Positions 33,495-42,592 of a DNA stretch of 52,263 bases are shown one piece after another; position 1 is the stretch's first letter, and each line of letters begins with the position of its first letter. The position numbers and the translations under genes were made by a program. The stretch lies in IMG/VR virus record IMGVR_UViG_3300013094_000069, positions 1-52,263 of that record, one strand, 5' to 3'. This DNA comes from a virus. The notes beneath the pieces were generated by a model. That model searched no databases. It saw only the letters and a list, made by a program, of their open reading frames with translations, and was not told the origin of the DNA.

Positions 33495-34371
33495 CGTAGC
33501 AGATTTAGACTGCATATTTTTAACTTATGATGAACCTAAAAAAGAAGAATTTTGGATTAAAGTTTCCAACATGGTACCTTGGGCTAAACGTGTCGATGGA
33601 GTTAAGGGATCTGATGCTGCACACAAAGCAGCCGCAGATGCCAGTGACACTGATCGCTTTGTGCTTATTGATGGTGACAATCTGCCTGATGCTGATTTCT
33701 TTAACCTGCAGTTACATTTGGATTCTACCAATGTCAATAGCGTTTTTCGTTGGCGGGCTCGCAATAGCATCAATGGCTTGATGTACGGCAATGGTGGTAT
33801 GAGTTGCTGGACAAAGGAATTTGTCTACAACATGCGAACACACGAAGCGTCAGATGGATCAGATGATACCGCAGTAGAATTTTGTTTTGATCCTAACTAT
33901 TGGTCTATGCATGATTGTTACAGTACTACATATCCTGATGCAACTCCGTTTCAGGCCTGGAGAGCAGGATTTCGTGAAGGGGTTAAAATGTGTTTAGATC
34001 GCGGTACTAAACCTACATTAGAAGAATTTAACCGACGTATAGTAAATCGCAACTACGATAATTTATGTATTTGGCAGAGTGTCGGTGCCGACAATCCCAA
34101 TGGGTTCTGGGCTATGTATGGAGCACGGCTTGGCACTCATTTAACAATGTTGACCAATTGGGATTATCGCCAGGTACAAGACTTTGACGTATTAAATGGA
34201 ATGTGGAATACTTATAAGAATGCTGGGGAAGAAAATTGTATAGCACTAGGGGAGATTTTAAGAAAAAGATTAGATTTAAACATAGTAGATATGAATGCAG
34301 AAGAAAGTCGTTTCTTCAAGCATCATTATAAAAGTCAGTTTGCAAACAAAGGACCATTAGTACGTGAGTAA
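33478..34371 (+). CDS. GT-A-like glycosyltransferase with DGDN motif
   Basis: This 297-residue protein has FLTYDEPKKEEFWIKVSNMV, then a RVDGVKGSDAAHKAAADASD helix and a strand ending in FVLIDGDNLPDADFF. Asp65-Gly-Asp67 is a likely metal and nucleotide-sugar site. WRARNSINGLMYGNGGMSCW (about 92-111) matches NPVNGLEYGHQALVCY in the C-terminal domain of the gene at 50322, so the two share a domain. That other copy has lost the DGDN, which suggests this one is the active form. The start overlaps the previous gene by 17 bases, and the stop overlaps the first radical SAM gene by 8. Confidence 0.6.
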   Translation: MQETIDVADLDCIFLTYDEPKKEEFWIKVSNMVPWAKRVDGVKGSDAAHKAAADASDTDRFVLIDGDNLPDADFFNLQLHLDSTNVNSVFRWRARNSINGLMYGNGGMSCWTKEFVYNMRTHEASDGSDDTAVEFCFDPNYWSMHDCYSTTYPDATPFQAWRAGFREGVKMCLDRGTKPTLEEFNRRIVNRNYDNLCIWQSVGADNPNGFWAMYGARLGTHLTMLTNWDYRQVQDFDVLNGMWNTYKNAGEENCIALGEILRKRLDLNIVDMNAEESRFFKHHYKSQFANKGPLVRE

Positions 34372-35752
34372 ATCAGATTTCATGGCATCAGCTGAGTGGA
34401 TGCAGGCTAATTTAGGGCCTGCCCTCTGTTTGGCTAAATGGAAACAAGTTAGTCTACACTTACCTACTGGACTTAACAATAGCTGTTATCATCCGCCGTT
34501 GCATGAAATAGATGCAACTGCAATACAAACTAACCCTGGTGCATTGCACAATACCGCACACAAAAAGCAACAACGTGTAATGATGCTTCAACAGGAAAAG
34601 CCCGCAGAGTGCAGTTATTGTTGGAACATAGAAAAACACGATCAACTCAGTGACCGACATTATCGTTCGGGCGAGCCATGGGCTGCCGAAGAATATGATA
34701 CTATTATAAATAGTACAGGAGACGAAGATGATGTGGTTCCTAGTTACGTTGAAGTTAATTTTAACAATGCTTGTAATTTGTCATGTAGCTATTGCAGTCC
34801 ACAATTTAGCTCAACCTGGCAGTCTGAAATCGATCGCTTTGGTGGATATCCTACTAGTACTACTCACAATAGTCGCGAGCATTTTACAGGACGCAATCGT
34901 CCTATCCCTGTAAAAGATCACAATCCATATGTAGAAGCATTTTGGGAATGGTGGCCCACCTTGTATCCCAAATTAAAACATTTTCGCATGACCGGTGGTG
35001 AACCACTAATGGATCGGAATACCTACAAGGTATTTGATTATGTGTTGGCCATGCCCAATCCTGAATTGCATTTGAATGTAACCAGTAACTTTAGTGTAGA
35101 GCAAAATCTACTAGACAAGTATTTGAATTATGTCAAACAGTTGTGTTCTACACAAATAGAGCATTTTATGCAGTTTGTTAGTGTAGACTCAGGGATTCCC
35201 AGTCACGCTGAATATATTAGACACGGCTTAAACTTTAATCGTATGTATGGTAATGCTCAGAGATTCTTAGATGAAATACCACATCGTAATAGTCTAACGT
35301 TTATTATCACGATGAACAATTTATCAGTACTGGGATTGCAACGCCAATTGGAATGGATACTGACCATGCGCAAAAGATTCAGTACAACCTACCAACGTGT
35401 TTGGTTTGATACTCCGTTATTGCGCAAACCTGAATGGCAAAGTCTACAGATACTTCCGCCTGTGTATGTTGGTGTATTGGAACGTGTGGCAGACTGGATG
35501 GAGTTGAACTTGGAAAAGCCAGAAGATCCATTCCATGGATTCAAAGACTATGAAGTACAACGCCTACGTCGAGATATAGCGTGGATGAGAGAAGGTGCCT
35601 CATTGGATTCTGCGTACATTAACCTACAACGTGGTAATTTCTTTAGGTTCTTCAACGAACATGACCGTAGACGCAAAACCAACTTCTTATCAACATTTCC
35701 AGAAATGCGAGAGTTTTGGAAAGAGTGTGAGTATCATGCAAAAAATTCCTGA
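34364..35752 (+). CDS. Radical SAM protein 1 (HxxP subgroup, N-terminal extra cysteines)
   Basis: This 462-residue enzyme has the radical SAM motif CNLSCSYC (Cys137, 141, 144) that binds the catalytic 4Fe-4S cluster, and the SAM-contact GGEP at 211-214. Before the core is a second cysteine set: Cys22 in CLAKW, Cys41 in SCYHPPLH, and Cys83/Cys86 in CSYCW. Together these look like an auxiliary-cluster (SPASM/twitch-like) module placed N-terminally. It is closely related to the 36839 gene (SCHHPLPH, IKTNPKAIHNT versus IQTNPGALHNT). The start is a GTG overlapping the previous stop by 8 bases (GTGAGTAA). The substrate is unknown. Confidence 0.85.
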   Translation: MSKSDFMASAEWMQANLGPALCLAKWKQVSLHLPTGLNNSCYHPPLHEIDATAIQTNPGALHNTAHKKQQRVMMLQQEKPAECSYCWNIEKHDQLSDRHYRSGEPWAAEEYDTIINSTGDEDDVVPSYVEVNFNNACNLSCSYCSPQFSSTWQSEIDRFGGYPTSTTHNSREHFTGRNRPIPVKDHNPYVEAFWEWWPTLYPKLKHFRMTGGEPLMDRNTYKVFDYVLAMPNPELHLNVTSNFSVEQNLLDKYLNYVKQLCSTQIEHFMQFVSVDSGIPSHAEYIRHGLNFNRMYGNAQRFLDEIPHRNSLTFIITMNNLSVLGLQRQLEWILTMRKRFSTTYQRVWFDTPLLRKPEWQSLQILPPVYVGVLERVADWMELNLEKPEDPFHGFKDYEVQRLRRDIAWMREGASLDSAYINLQRGNFFRFFNEHDRRRKTNFLSTFPEMREFWKECEYHAKNS

Positions 35753-36851
35753 TACTTTTTGTTCAGGCAAATGGGAAGAACTTTGCTTTAACTTAAACTA
35801 CAATTATGTCTACGGCTGTTGTAGTGCTAAACCTGTGAAGTTTGTTAAAGACTATAACGAAGTATTGGATCAGCAGAAAACAAATTTATTAAATGGTGTT
35901 AAAGATTCTAGTTGCAATTATTGTTGGAGTGTAGAAGCCGGAGGCAAGCCTAGTAGACGTAATGAATACACTAATGCCTTTGATGGTGACTTAACCCCTT
36001 ATATAAACAATACTGCACCGGTTAAGTTACTAGAACTCAATCTTGGTAATGAATGTAATTTTCAATGTGTGTACTGCAATCCCAAGTACAGTAGTTTATG
36101 GGAAGCAGACGTAAGAAAGCAACCATATAAAGTTTTCACAGATAGATTCAATTACGGTCTACTAGACAAAACCGACGAATCGGTTAGTGATGCTAATATA
36201 GCCGTACTCGAGCAAATTGGGTTTGTAGAAGAAGTACGAATTATAGGTGGCGAGCCACTGATGAACAAGAACCTGTGGCCATTATTAGAAAATGTCAACA
36301 CCGGAACTTTGCATATTACAACCAATTTGTCCTGTAAAACCGAAACATTAGACCGATTATTTGCTACCAAATTTGAACGTATTAGATTACAAATAAGTTT
36401 GGATGCGCCTAAAGCAATATCTGAATTTGCACGATTCGGAACAGACTTTGATCAAATGATGCAGACATTAAACTATGCATTGACATCTGCACCTGAACAT
36501 GTTACAATAACTATTGCAAGTACTTTTTCTAGTTTAACCATTAGGGGTATAGAAGAATTTGCAGAAATGGTACGCAAATGGCAAAAAGTAAGACCTGCAT
36601 TAATATGGACATTGAACTATTGCAGGACTCCAAACATACAAAGTTTTTATACATTGCCTGGCCAGTATCGTGCAGATATAGCAAAAGTACTAGAGCAAGT
36701 TAAGACAATGCCCAATATAGAACGTGTAGAAATTGTAGAGTCAGCGTTAGAGAACTATAAATTTAGTCCTACTATGCACAAAGAATTAAAACATTTTTTT
36801 CAGCAATTTGCTGAACGTAAGAATATAACAATACCAATATGCCTAGACTAG
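35736..36851 (+). CDS. Radical SAM protein 2
   Basis: This 371-residue enzyme has CNFQCVYC at 107-114 and GGEP at 171-174. Its N-terminal cysteines are Cys9 (CSGKW), Cys28-Cys29 and Cys60/Cys63 (CNYCW), the same pattern as its neighbours. The frame is open upstream to 35595, but those 47 codons lie in the coding end of the previous gene and do not match the family, while the ATG at 35736 puts CSGKW at the usual place. It overlaps the previous gene by 17 bases and the next by 13. It is the shortest of the subgroup with a Lys-Trp after the first cysteine. Product unknown. Confidence 0.85.
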   Translation: MQKIPDTFCSGKWEELCFNLNYNYVYGCCSAKPVKFVKDYNEVLDQQKTNLLNGVKDSSCNYCWSVEAGGKPSRRNEYTNAFDGDLTPYINNTAPVKLLELNLGNECNFQCVYCNPKYSSLWEADVRKQPYKVFTDRFNYGLLDKTDESVSDANIAVLEQIGFVEEVRIIGGEPLMNKNLWPLLENVNTGTLHITTNLSCKTETLDRLFATKFERIRLQISLDAPKAISEFARFGTDFDQMMQTLNYALTSAPEHVTITIASTFSSLTIRGIEEFAEMVRKWQKVRPALIWTLNYCRTPNIQSFYTLPGQYRADIAKVLEQVKTMPNIERVEIVESALENYKFSPTMHKELKHFFQQFAERKNITIPICLD

Positions 36852-38218
36852 CAAACGAAACTGACTTAGAATACAAACGTAGAGTAATAGACATCAAGTC
36901 TGAATCATTCTGCGGAGCCAAATGGTACAATGCTACCATATGGTTAGGTAGCGGTCAAACTACTAGTTGCCACCATCCCCTGCCTCATGCAATCGATGTT
37001 GAAGAAATCAAAACAAATCCTAAAGCTATTCACAACACGCAGCGGAAAAAGATGGAGCGTGAGCAGATGCAGAAGGGCGAACGTCCCAGTGGATGTGAGT
37101 ACTGTTGGAAAATTGAAGATATGTATAAAGATCCAAAATATGCTGGTGCAGATGTGCCAGTGCCTATTAGTGATCGTGTATACAAAACTGTAATTTATAG
37201 TGATGAAGACTTAGCCTATGCACATCGAACACCTGCATCTAAAGACGTAGACTTGCAGACTTTGGAAATTGCATTTGACCGTACTTGTCAATTTGCTTGT
37301 AGTTATTGTAATCCTGCATTTAGCAGTACATGGGTTAAAGATATCAAACAAAACGGGCCCTATGTTAATCTTGTCAGCGATGGGCGTAATCACTTTACGC
37401 ATCCTCATGATAGCAGTCAACTTTATAAGTACGGACAAGCAAATCCTTATGTGGAAGCATTTCATAAATGGTGGGAATCAGACTTACATAGAACATTAAA
37501 AGAACTACGCATCACCGGCGGAGAGCCTCTAATGAGTGCCGACACTTGGAAGTTAATTGATTGGTTTAAAACTAACCAAGGCAAAAGTTCTACACGTCTT
37601 GCTATTAATAGTAACTTGGGCACTGATGTAGACGTAGATCGGTTACTGTTGGCTATTGACGGTGTTGAAGTAGACTTGTACACTAGCAATGAAAGTTTTG
37701 GATTACAAGCTGAATACATCCGTGATGGTCTTGTTTGGCAAGACTGGATTAACAATGTTGAGAAGTTATTGGAAAGTAAAAAGTTTCGTGGACTGCATGT
37801 GATGTGTACTATTAATGCATTATGCTTGGATTCGCTACCAAACTTTTTAGAAATGATAATGACATGGAAACGCAAATTTGGTAAAGACTCAATTAACTTC
37901 TCACTAAATATATTACGCTTTCCAAGTTTTCAATCACTGACTGTACTATCAGAAAATATACGATTATCATACTATAATAAACTGCATGATTTTTATGACA
38001 GTTATCGGCATACTTCTGAAATGCACGAGTTTGAATGGAATCAATTAACAAGATTGCTTAGTTATATACATGAAATAGAACAAGCACACACTGAAGCAAT
38101 GTCGCAGAGTATTCTGCAACGTGATTTTAAAAACTTTTATATGCAATACGACGAACGCCGAGGCAAAGACTTCTGTGCTACGTTCCCAGCATTAGCAGAT
38201 TGGTATAATAAAATATAA
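36839..38218 (+). CDS. Radical SAM protein 3 (paralogue of protein 1)
   Basis: This 459-residue enzyme has CQFACSYC at 150-157 and GGEP at 227-230. Its N-terminal cysteines are Cys25 (CGAKW), Cys44 (SCHHPLPH) and Cys86/Cys89 (CEYCW). It is nearly collinear with the protein at 34364, including the AIHNT and NPYVEAFHKWW blocks (NPYVEAFWEWW there), so the two are duplicates separated by protein 2. The asparagine usual after the first core cysteine is replaced by Gln here, which is tolerated. The start overlaps the previous gene by 13 bases, and the stop overlaps the next start (TAATG). Confidence 0.85.
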   Translation: MPRLANETDLEYKRRVIDIKSESFCGAKWYNATIWLGSGQTTSCHHPLPHAIDVEEIKTNPKAIHNTQRKKMEREQMQKGERPSGCEYCWKIEDMYKDPKYAGADVPVPISDRVYKTVIYSDEDLAYAHRTPASKDVDLQTLEIAFDRTCQFACSYCNPAFSSTWVKDIKQNGPYVNLVSDGRNHFTHPHDSSQLYKYGQANPYVEAFHKWWESDLHRTLKELRITGGEPLMSADTWKLIDWFKTNQGKSSTRLAINSNLGTDVDVDRLLLAIDGVEVDLYTSNESFGLQAEYIRDGLVWQDWINNVEKLLESKKFRGLHVMCTINALCLDSLPNFLEMIMTWKRKFGKDSINFSLNILRFPSFQSLTVLSENIRLSYYNKLHDFYDSYRHTSEMHEFEWNQLTRLLSYIHEIEQAHTEAMSQSILQRDFKNFYMQYDERRGKDFCATFPALADWYNKI

Positions 38219-39534
38219 TGGCCGATAACATAAACGATTACTACAAAGACTACAACTACGGTGCACGTAAACCTATCTATATCGAAGAGGATAAGTTGCG
38301 CCCAGATCAGCTTGATCGATTAATTAAAAGCAATGAGTTTTGTATTATTCCTTGGATACACATGCATGCTTTCCCTGATGGTCGTGCATATCCCTGCTGT
38401 TTAAGTGAGCCGCAACATCCAATTGGTAATCTTAAAACACAAATAATGCGTGATGTTTGGAATGATGAGCCATTGCGACAGATGCGAGTAAACATGCTAA
38501 ACAATCAACCTTGCAAAGAGTGTACTAAATGTTATGAGCAAGAACAATCAAAGTTGTTTAGTATGCGTGAAAGTGCAAATAAAAACTTTGGGCATCATAT
38601 TGGCTTAGTAGATAATACTCAAGAGGATGGAACATACGATGACTTTAAAATCCGTTATTATGATATACGGTTCAGCAACTTATGTAATTTTGCTTGCCGC
38701 ACTTGCGGAAGCATCTTTAGCTCAAACTGGTATGCTGACGAAAAGAAAGCTGGGTGGGATCCACAACATCCACAGGTAATGTATGCCGGTAAAGACAAAG
38801 GAGATATGTGGGAACAGATGCAAGAACATATCCCGCACCTGGAGCAAATATATTGGGCTGGTGGCGAGCCATTGATCATGGAAGAACATTGGAAAGTTCT
38901 TGATGAACTAGTCAAGCGTGAAATGTTCCATGTTAGATTAATTTATAATACAAACTTCAGTGAAATGAAATTCAAAGGACGTGATGTATTTGAAATGTGG
39001 AAACTGTTTGATTGTGTTAGCATTGGTGCTAGCCTTGATGGCAGTTATGCCCGTGGCGAATACATACGTAAAGGACAGGATTGGCAACAAACAGTTGAGA
39101 ATCGTCAACGTATGATAGAGATTTGTCCTAATGTAGACTTTTATGTTAGCAGTACTGTAAGCATGATGAATGTGTTACATATCACTGACTTTCATCGTGA
39201 ATGGGTTGAGTTAGGACTTGTACGCCCAATGGATTGGAATATTAATATTCTACAACATCCGTTTAGGTATCGTGTAGATGTATTGCCCAGCAACTTAAAA
39301 CAACAAGCAAAAGCCAAGCTAGAAGAACACATCGCATGGTTACGCCCTCAAGACTCGCTAACACGAGCAACCAGTGGCTACGAAGGCGTTATTAACTTTA
39401 TGATGGCAAATGACAATACACATCAATTGGGCGATTTCTTTAAGAATAACAATCTGATTGATGGTGTACGTAACGAAGACTTCTTTAGCGTATTTCCTGA
39501 ACTAGTGGAGTTAAAACAATATGCCACTGCCTAG
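38218..39534 (+). CDS. Radical SAM protein 4 (SPASM/twitch module at N-terminus)
   Basis: This 438-residue enzyme shows the domain order most clearly. Residues 42-105 look like a SPASM-type auxiliary cluster domain: CIIPWIHMHAFPDGRAYPCC (42-61), then IGNLKTQIMRDVWND, then CKECTKC (99-105). The radical SAM core follows with CNFACRTC (156-163) and GGEP (215-218). SPASM domains normally follow the core, so the order is reversed here. RefSeq uses the name twitch domain-containing radical SAM protein for proteins I believe are of this type. It starts at a one-base TAATG overlap and ends overlapping the next gene by 14 bases. Confidence 0.87.
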   Translation: MADNINDYYKDYNYGARKPIYIEEDKLRPDQLDRLIKSNEFCIIPWIHMHAFPDGRAYPCCLSEPQHPIGNLKTQIMRDVWNDEPLRQMRVNMLNNQPCKECTKCYEQEQSKLFSMRESANKNFGHHIGLVDNTQEDGTYDDFKIRYYDIRFSNLCNFACRTCGSIFSSNWYADEKKAGWDPQHPQVMYAGKDKGDMWEQMQEHIPHLEQIYWAGGEPLIMEEHWKVLDELVKREMFHVRLIYNTNFSEMKFKGRDVFEMWKLFDCVSIGASLDGSYARGEYIRKGQDWQQTVENRQRMIEICPNVDFYVSSTVSMMNVLHITDFHREWVELGLVRPMDWNINILQHPFRYRVDVLPSNLKQQAKAKLEEHIAWLRPQDSLTRATSGYEGVINFMMANDNTHQLGDFFKNNNLIDGVRNEDFFSVFPELVELKQYATA

Positions 39535-40735
39535 TACCATATGTATGTTACCATGGGTAAGTATTGAAACTAGTCCATTGGGTACTACTAGGCCCTGTTG
39601 CTTGGCCAATGATGAAATTGTTGATGAGTCAGGACATAAGTATGATCTAAGCAAAACAGATTTATCGACAGTATATCACAGCAAGTATATGCAGGATCTG
39701 CGTAGACAATTTCGTGCTGGCGAAAAACCTGCTACTTGCAATCGTTGTTGGGAAGAAGAATCGGCTGGACGTACTAGCAAACGAATGAATAGCCAAATAC
39801 GATTAAAAGAATTATACAAGAATGTAGATTGGTATAATGATAACCCGGATCAACTTTGGTTTGTTGATTTAAAACTAGGTAATATTTGCAACTTGAAATG
39901 TCGTATATGCGGGTCTTGGTCTAGTAGTAAATGGGCCGAAGAAGAAATGAACTACATGCCCAACGACTTTGATAAGAAAAAACATCTTGCATATACTTGG
40001 TTAAAGCAAGGCGCATGGCCACGCAAGACTGAAACGTTTTGGGATAACATGCGAGCATTATTGCCTAACATACGTTACCTTGAGTTTACTGGCGGTGAGC
40101 CGTGGTTAATACAAGAACATTGGGATTTGTTACAGTACGCAGTTCAAACTGGTGATTCAAAACACATTGATATTCATTACAATACCAATGCCACACAAAA
40201 TCCAGAAGATCTAGATGCTGATGTATGGAAAGATTTTGGCCGAGTTGACATTGCTTTTAGCATAGACAATGTGGGTGCAAGATTTGAATATGAACGATAT
40301 GGTGCTGATTGGGAGTTGGCCAATAAGATTATAGATTATGTTCATTACTCGCAACATGAAAACCCCAACATCACCACACAGTTGTGTTTTACCATCAACA
40401 TACAAAATGTCTACTACTTGGATGAATTATTGGCCTGGGCTGATACTAAAGGGTTTGGTAGTGTATACTTCAACATGTTACAGAGTCCAGAACGTATGAG
40501 TATACAACACATGACTCCAACTGCACAGGAGTTGGTCCTGAATAAATTAAAAACTACATTTTGGACTACAAATCAGTACCAACAAGAAATTGACAACGTA
40601 ATTCGTTTTATTGAAAATGGTACAGGCAGTGACGGTGTAGAGTTTTTAAGTAGAATGAAACAAACTGATGCGTATCGTCAACAAAACTTTGCTGATACAC
40701 ATCCAGAAATAGCACGGGCAATGGGATATGAGTAA
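39521..40735 (+). CDS. Radical SAM protein 5 (SPASM/twitch module at N-terminus)
   Basis: This 404-residue enzyme has the N-terminal module CMLPWVSIETSPLGTTRPCC (8-27) and CNRCWEEE (73-80). The core has CNLKCRIC (123-130) and GGEP (191-194), followed by IHYNTNATQ and IAFSIDNVGARFEYERYGAD, the usual barrel strands. The protein is in the same PW...CC subgroup as the genes at 38218 and 42585. A GGAG lies about 9 bases before the ATG. The start overlaps the previous gene by 14 bases, and the stop overlaps the next start in an ATGAGTAA junction. Confidence 0.87.
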   Translation: MPLPSTICMLPWVSIETSPLGTTRPCCLANDEIVDESGHKYDLSKTDLSTVYHSKYMQDLRRQFRAGEKPATCNRCWEEESAGRTSKRMNSQIRLKELYKNVDWYNDNPDQLWFVDLKLGNICNLKCRICGSWSSSKWAEEEMNYMPNDFDKKKHLAYTWLKQGAWPRKTETFWDNMRALLPNIRYLEFTGGEPWLIQEHWDLLQYAVQTGDSKHIDIHYNTNATQNPEDLDADVWKDFGRVDIAFSIDNVGARFEYERYGADWELANKIIDYVHYSQHENPNITTQLCFTINIQNVYYLDELLAWADTKGFGSVYFNMLQSPERMSIQHMTPTAQELVLNKLKTTFWTTNQYQQEIDNVIRFIENGTGSDGVEFLSRMKQTDAYRQQNFADTHPEIARAMGYE

Positions 40736-41807
40736 ACCTGTTTTTAATACAACTTGGATACAACCTAAAAAGCCAGATAACTTTGATATAAAGGATCATG
40801 AGTTACTATTTAAACAAAGAAATTATTCATTGCCACTGGTTAAAACACATATAACCAATACATGCCGAGCACCGTTTAATAATTTAGCTGTTGATAATAA
40901 AGGCCGTGTATTCAATTGCAAATGTTCCGGGCATGTTCCCTTTGTTGCTGGGTTAGCGACAGATTTTAATACATTCGAAGAAGTTTTTAATTCGCCAATG
41001 GCATTAAAAAATCAAGAATCTGTTACTAAAAAAGAATTTGAATATTGTGCAACTGATGTATGTGGGATTGAAGCAGGTGATATTATTGCCAAGCCCGGCT
41101 ATATATATCTAGCACTTGAAATTGATCACAGTTGTAATTTTTCTTGCCCTAGTTGTAGGGAACGTATGATTTTTATAAATGATTCCGAATTACTTGATAA
41201 AATAGCAGTTTACACAGATAGAATTTCCCAATGGATTAAAACAACTGATAAACTTGTGATTATTGAATTCTCTGGTGGTGAACCATTTGCAAGTTTAGTT
41301 TATTCAAAATTAATATCAGAATGGTTAACATATAAAAATGTAAACATGAATATAAGGACCAATGGATCGTTAATAAAACAAAATTTATCTAAATTAGTTG
41401 ATTTAGATAATATGATAGAAAATATAACATTGTCTATTAGTATAGATGCAGCATCCAAAGAAGTATATGAACAAGTACGCCGTGGCGGAAAATGGGATTC
41501 TTTATTACAAAATTTAGAATACGTAAAACAGTTAACTATAAAATATCCATCATTAAAAGTTGCGGCATCATTTGTAGTACAAAAAGATAACATCAATGAC
41601 ATGATACCATTTGTAAAATTTTGTAAGGATTTTAATATAACCCCGAACTTTACACCATTGGAAGATTGGGGTACATGGCATAATTATCATGATCATTGTA
41701 TACACTTACCATCCTCGCCTTATTATCGGCAATTTTTAGATATAATTAACGAATTGAAACAAGTTTGTTCACAATCTAATATGTTAAGGTTGTCGGCATT
41801 TATATGA
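40728..41807 (+). CDS. Radical SAM protein 6 (divergent, AT-rich, paired with partner gene)
   Basis: This 359-residue enzyme has CNFSCPSC at 136-143 and SGGEP at 182-186, then a standard MoaA/NifB-like barrel (MNIRTNGSLIKQNL, LSISIDAASKEVYEQVRRGG). The N-terminal extra cysteines are more divergent: Cys46 (CRAPF), Cys64/Cys66 (CKC) and Cys107/Cys112. Its barrel is more typical of free-living bacterial radical SAM proteins than its neighbours, and its DNA is markedly AT-richer (25 percent GC at 41161-41220 by hand count). The stop overlaps the next gene by 4 bases (ATGA), which pairs it with the unknown protein at 41804. Confidence 0.87.
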   Translation: MSKPVFNTTWIQPKKPDNFDIKDHELLFKQRNYSLPLVKTHITNTCRAPFNNLAVDNKGRVFNCKCSGHVPFVAGLATDFNTFEEVFNSPMALKNQESVTKKEFEYCATDVCGIEAGDIIAKPGYIYLALEIDHSCNFSCPSCRERMIFINDSELLDKIAVYTDRISQWIKTTDKLVIIEFSGGEPFASLVYSKLISEWLTYKNVNMNIRTNGSLIKQNLSKLVDLDNMIENITLSISIDAASKEVYEQVRRGGKWDSLLQNLEYVKQLTIKYPSLKVAASFVVQKDNINDMIPFVKFCKDFNITPNFTPLEDWGTWHNYHDHCIHLPSSPYYRQFLDIINELKQVCSQSNMLRLSAFI

Positions 41808-42592
41808 TAACAATTTGTTTTAATAATTTAATAAAATTAAATATTGACATAGAATCATCTATGCTTGGAAGAAATTATGTAAATTTAATTCGTAAAAATT
41901 ACAATAAATCATTGCCGGTGTATCGAGACAAAATAAAGTATGATAGCATATACTTGTTAAAATTAGCTCAACAAGCTAAAGATGCGTTTGGTTGGGATTG
42001 GGCATTACCTGAATATGATTTATCAGTAATACCTGCGTTACACAGAGATCTTGAAAAGTTGTTAAGTAAAACAGGATTTAGTAATGTTCCTGCAAAATAT
42101 GATAATTTACTACACGAATTGCATTATTGTTTACACATTGTACAACACCCAGACAAAGTTCACACACGCATAGGAAATTTACAAATAGAATGGTTTAATG
42201 ATTCAGGTTTTCCTCTTCCATATGATTTTGAATTTAAAACAGAATTAAAGTTTGGAGATTGTTTATTACAAAATCCATATGTTGGTCACGGTCCTGTACA
42301 AATTGATAATGAAAATGATTGGGACAGCATCGACCAAACGTGCAGATTTCATGATTTTGTTAAACCTGGTATAGTTATATACACTGGACCAAATTACACA
42401 ATAGATAAGCAAAGCATATTAAATAAATTTAATCAACATAATCCTAAGTTTGTAAATAAACACACTGAGCAAACTATTTTGCATTACACAGGAGTTCCAG
42501 TTATTGGTCAAGTAAGAAACATTAATGATCTTATTAATATTGTTGAATATCCTGTTGCGATTGAATTAACCGACATAACATTTGATGAATAA
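41804..42592 (+). CDS. Unknown radical SAM partner protein, copy A
   Basis: This 262-residue protein lies in an ATGA overlap directly after radical SAM protein 6. It has a helical first half (YVNLIRKNYNKSLPVYRDKI, ALHRDLEKLL, DNLLHELHYCLHIVQHP). The second half is beta-rich, around EWFNDSGFPLPYDFEFKTEL, KFGDCLLQNPYVGHGPVQID, FHDFVKPGIVIYTGPNY and a final HYTGVPVIGQVRN. The layout follows that of the longer protein at 43894 (shared LHELH/MNELH and ...FGxxYL/FGDCLL blocks), so both probably belong to one uncharacterised family, each placed after a radical SAM gene. It may be the substrate, a chaperone or a subunit. The DNA is AT-rich like the preceding gene. Confidence 0.6.
   Translation: MITICFNNLIKLNIDIESSMLGRNYVNLIRKNYNKSLPVYRDKIKYDSIYLLKLAQQAKDAFGWDWALPEYDLSVIPALHRDLEKLLSKTGFSNVPAKYDNLLHELHYCLHIVQHPDKVHTRIGNLQIEWFNDSGFPLPYDFEFKTELKFGDCLLQNPYVGHGPVQIDNENDWDSIDQTCRFHDFVKPGIVIYTGPNYTIDKQSILNKFNQHNPKFVNKHTEQTILHYTGVPVIGQVRNINDLINIVEYPVAIELTDITFDE

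Noticed and set aside
35595-35735. 47-codon N-terminal extension of radical SAM 2
   Set aside because: It overlaps the conserved end of radical SAM 1, and the family cysteine CxxKW is correctly placed from the ATG at 35736.
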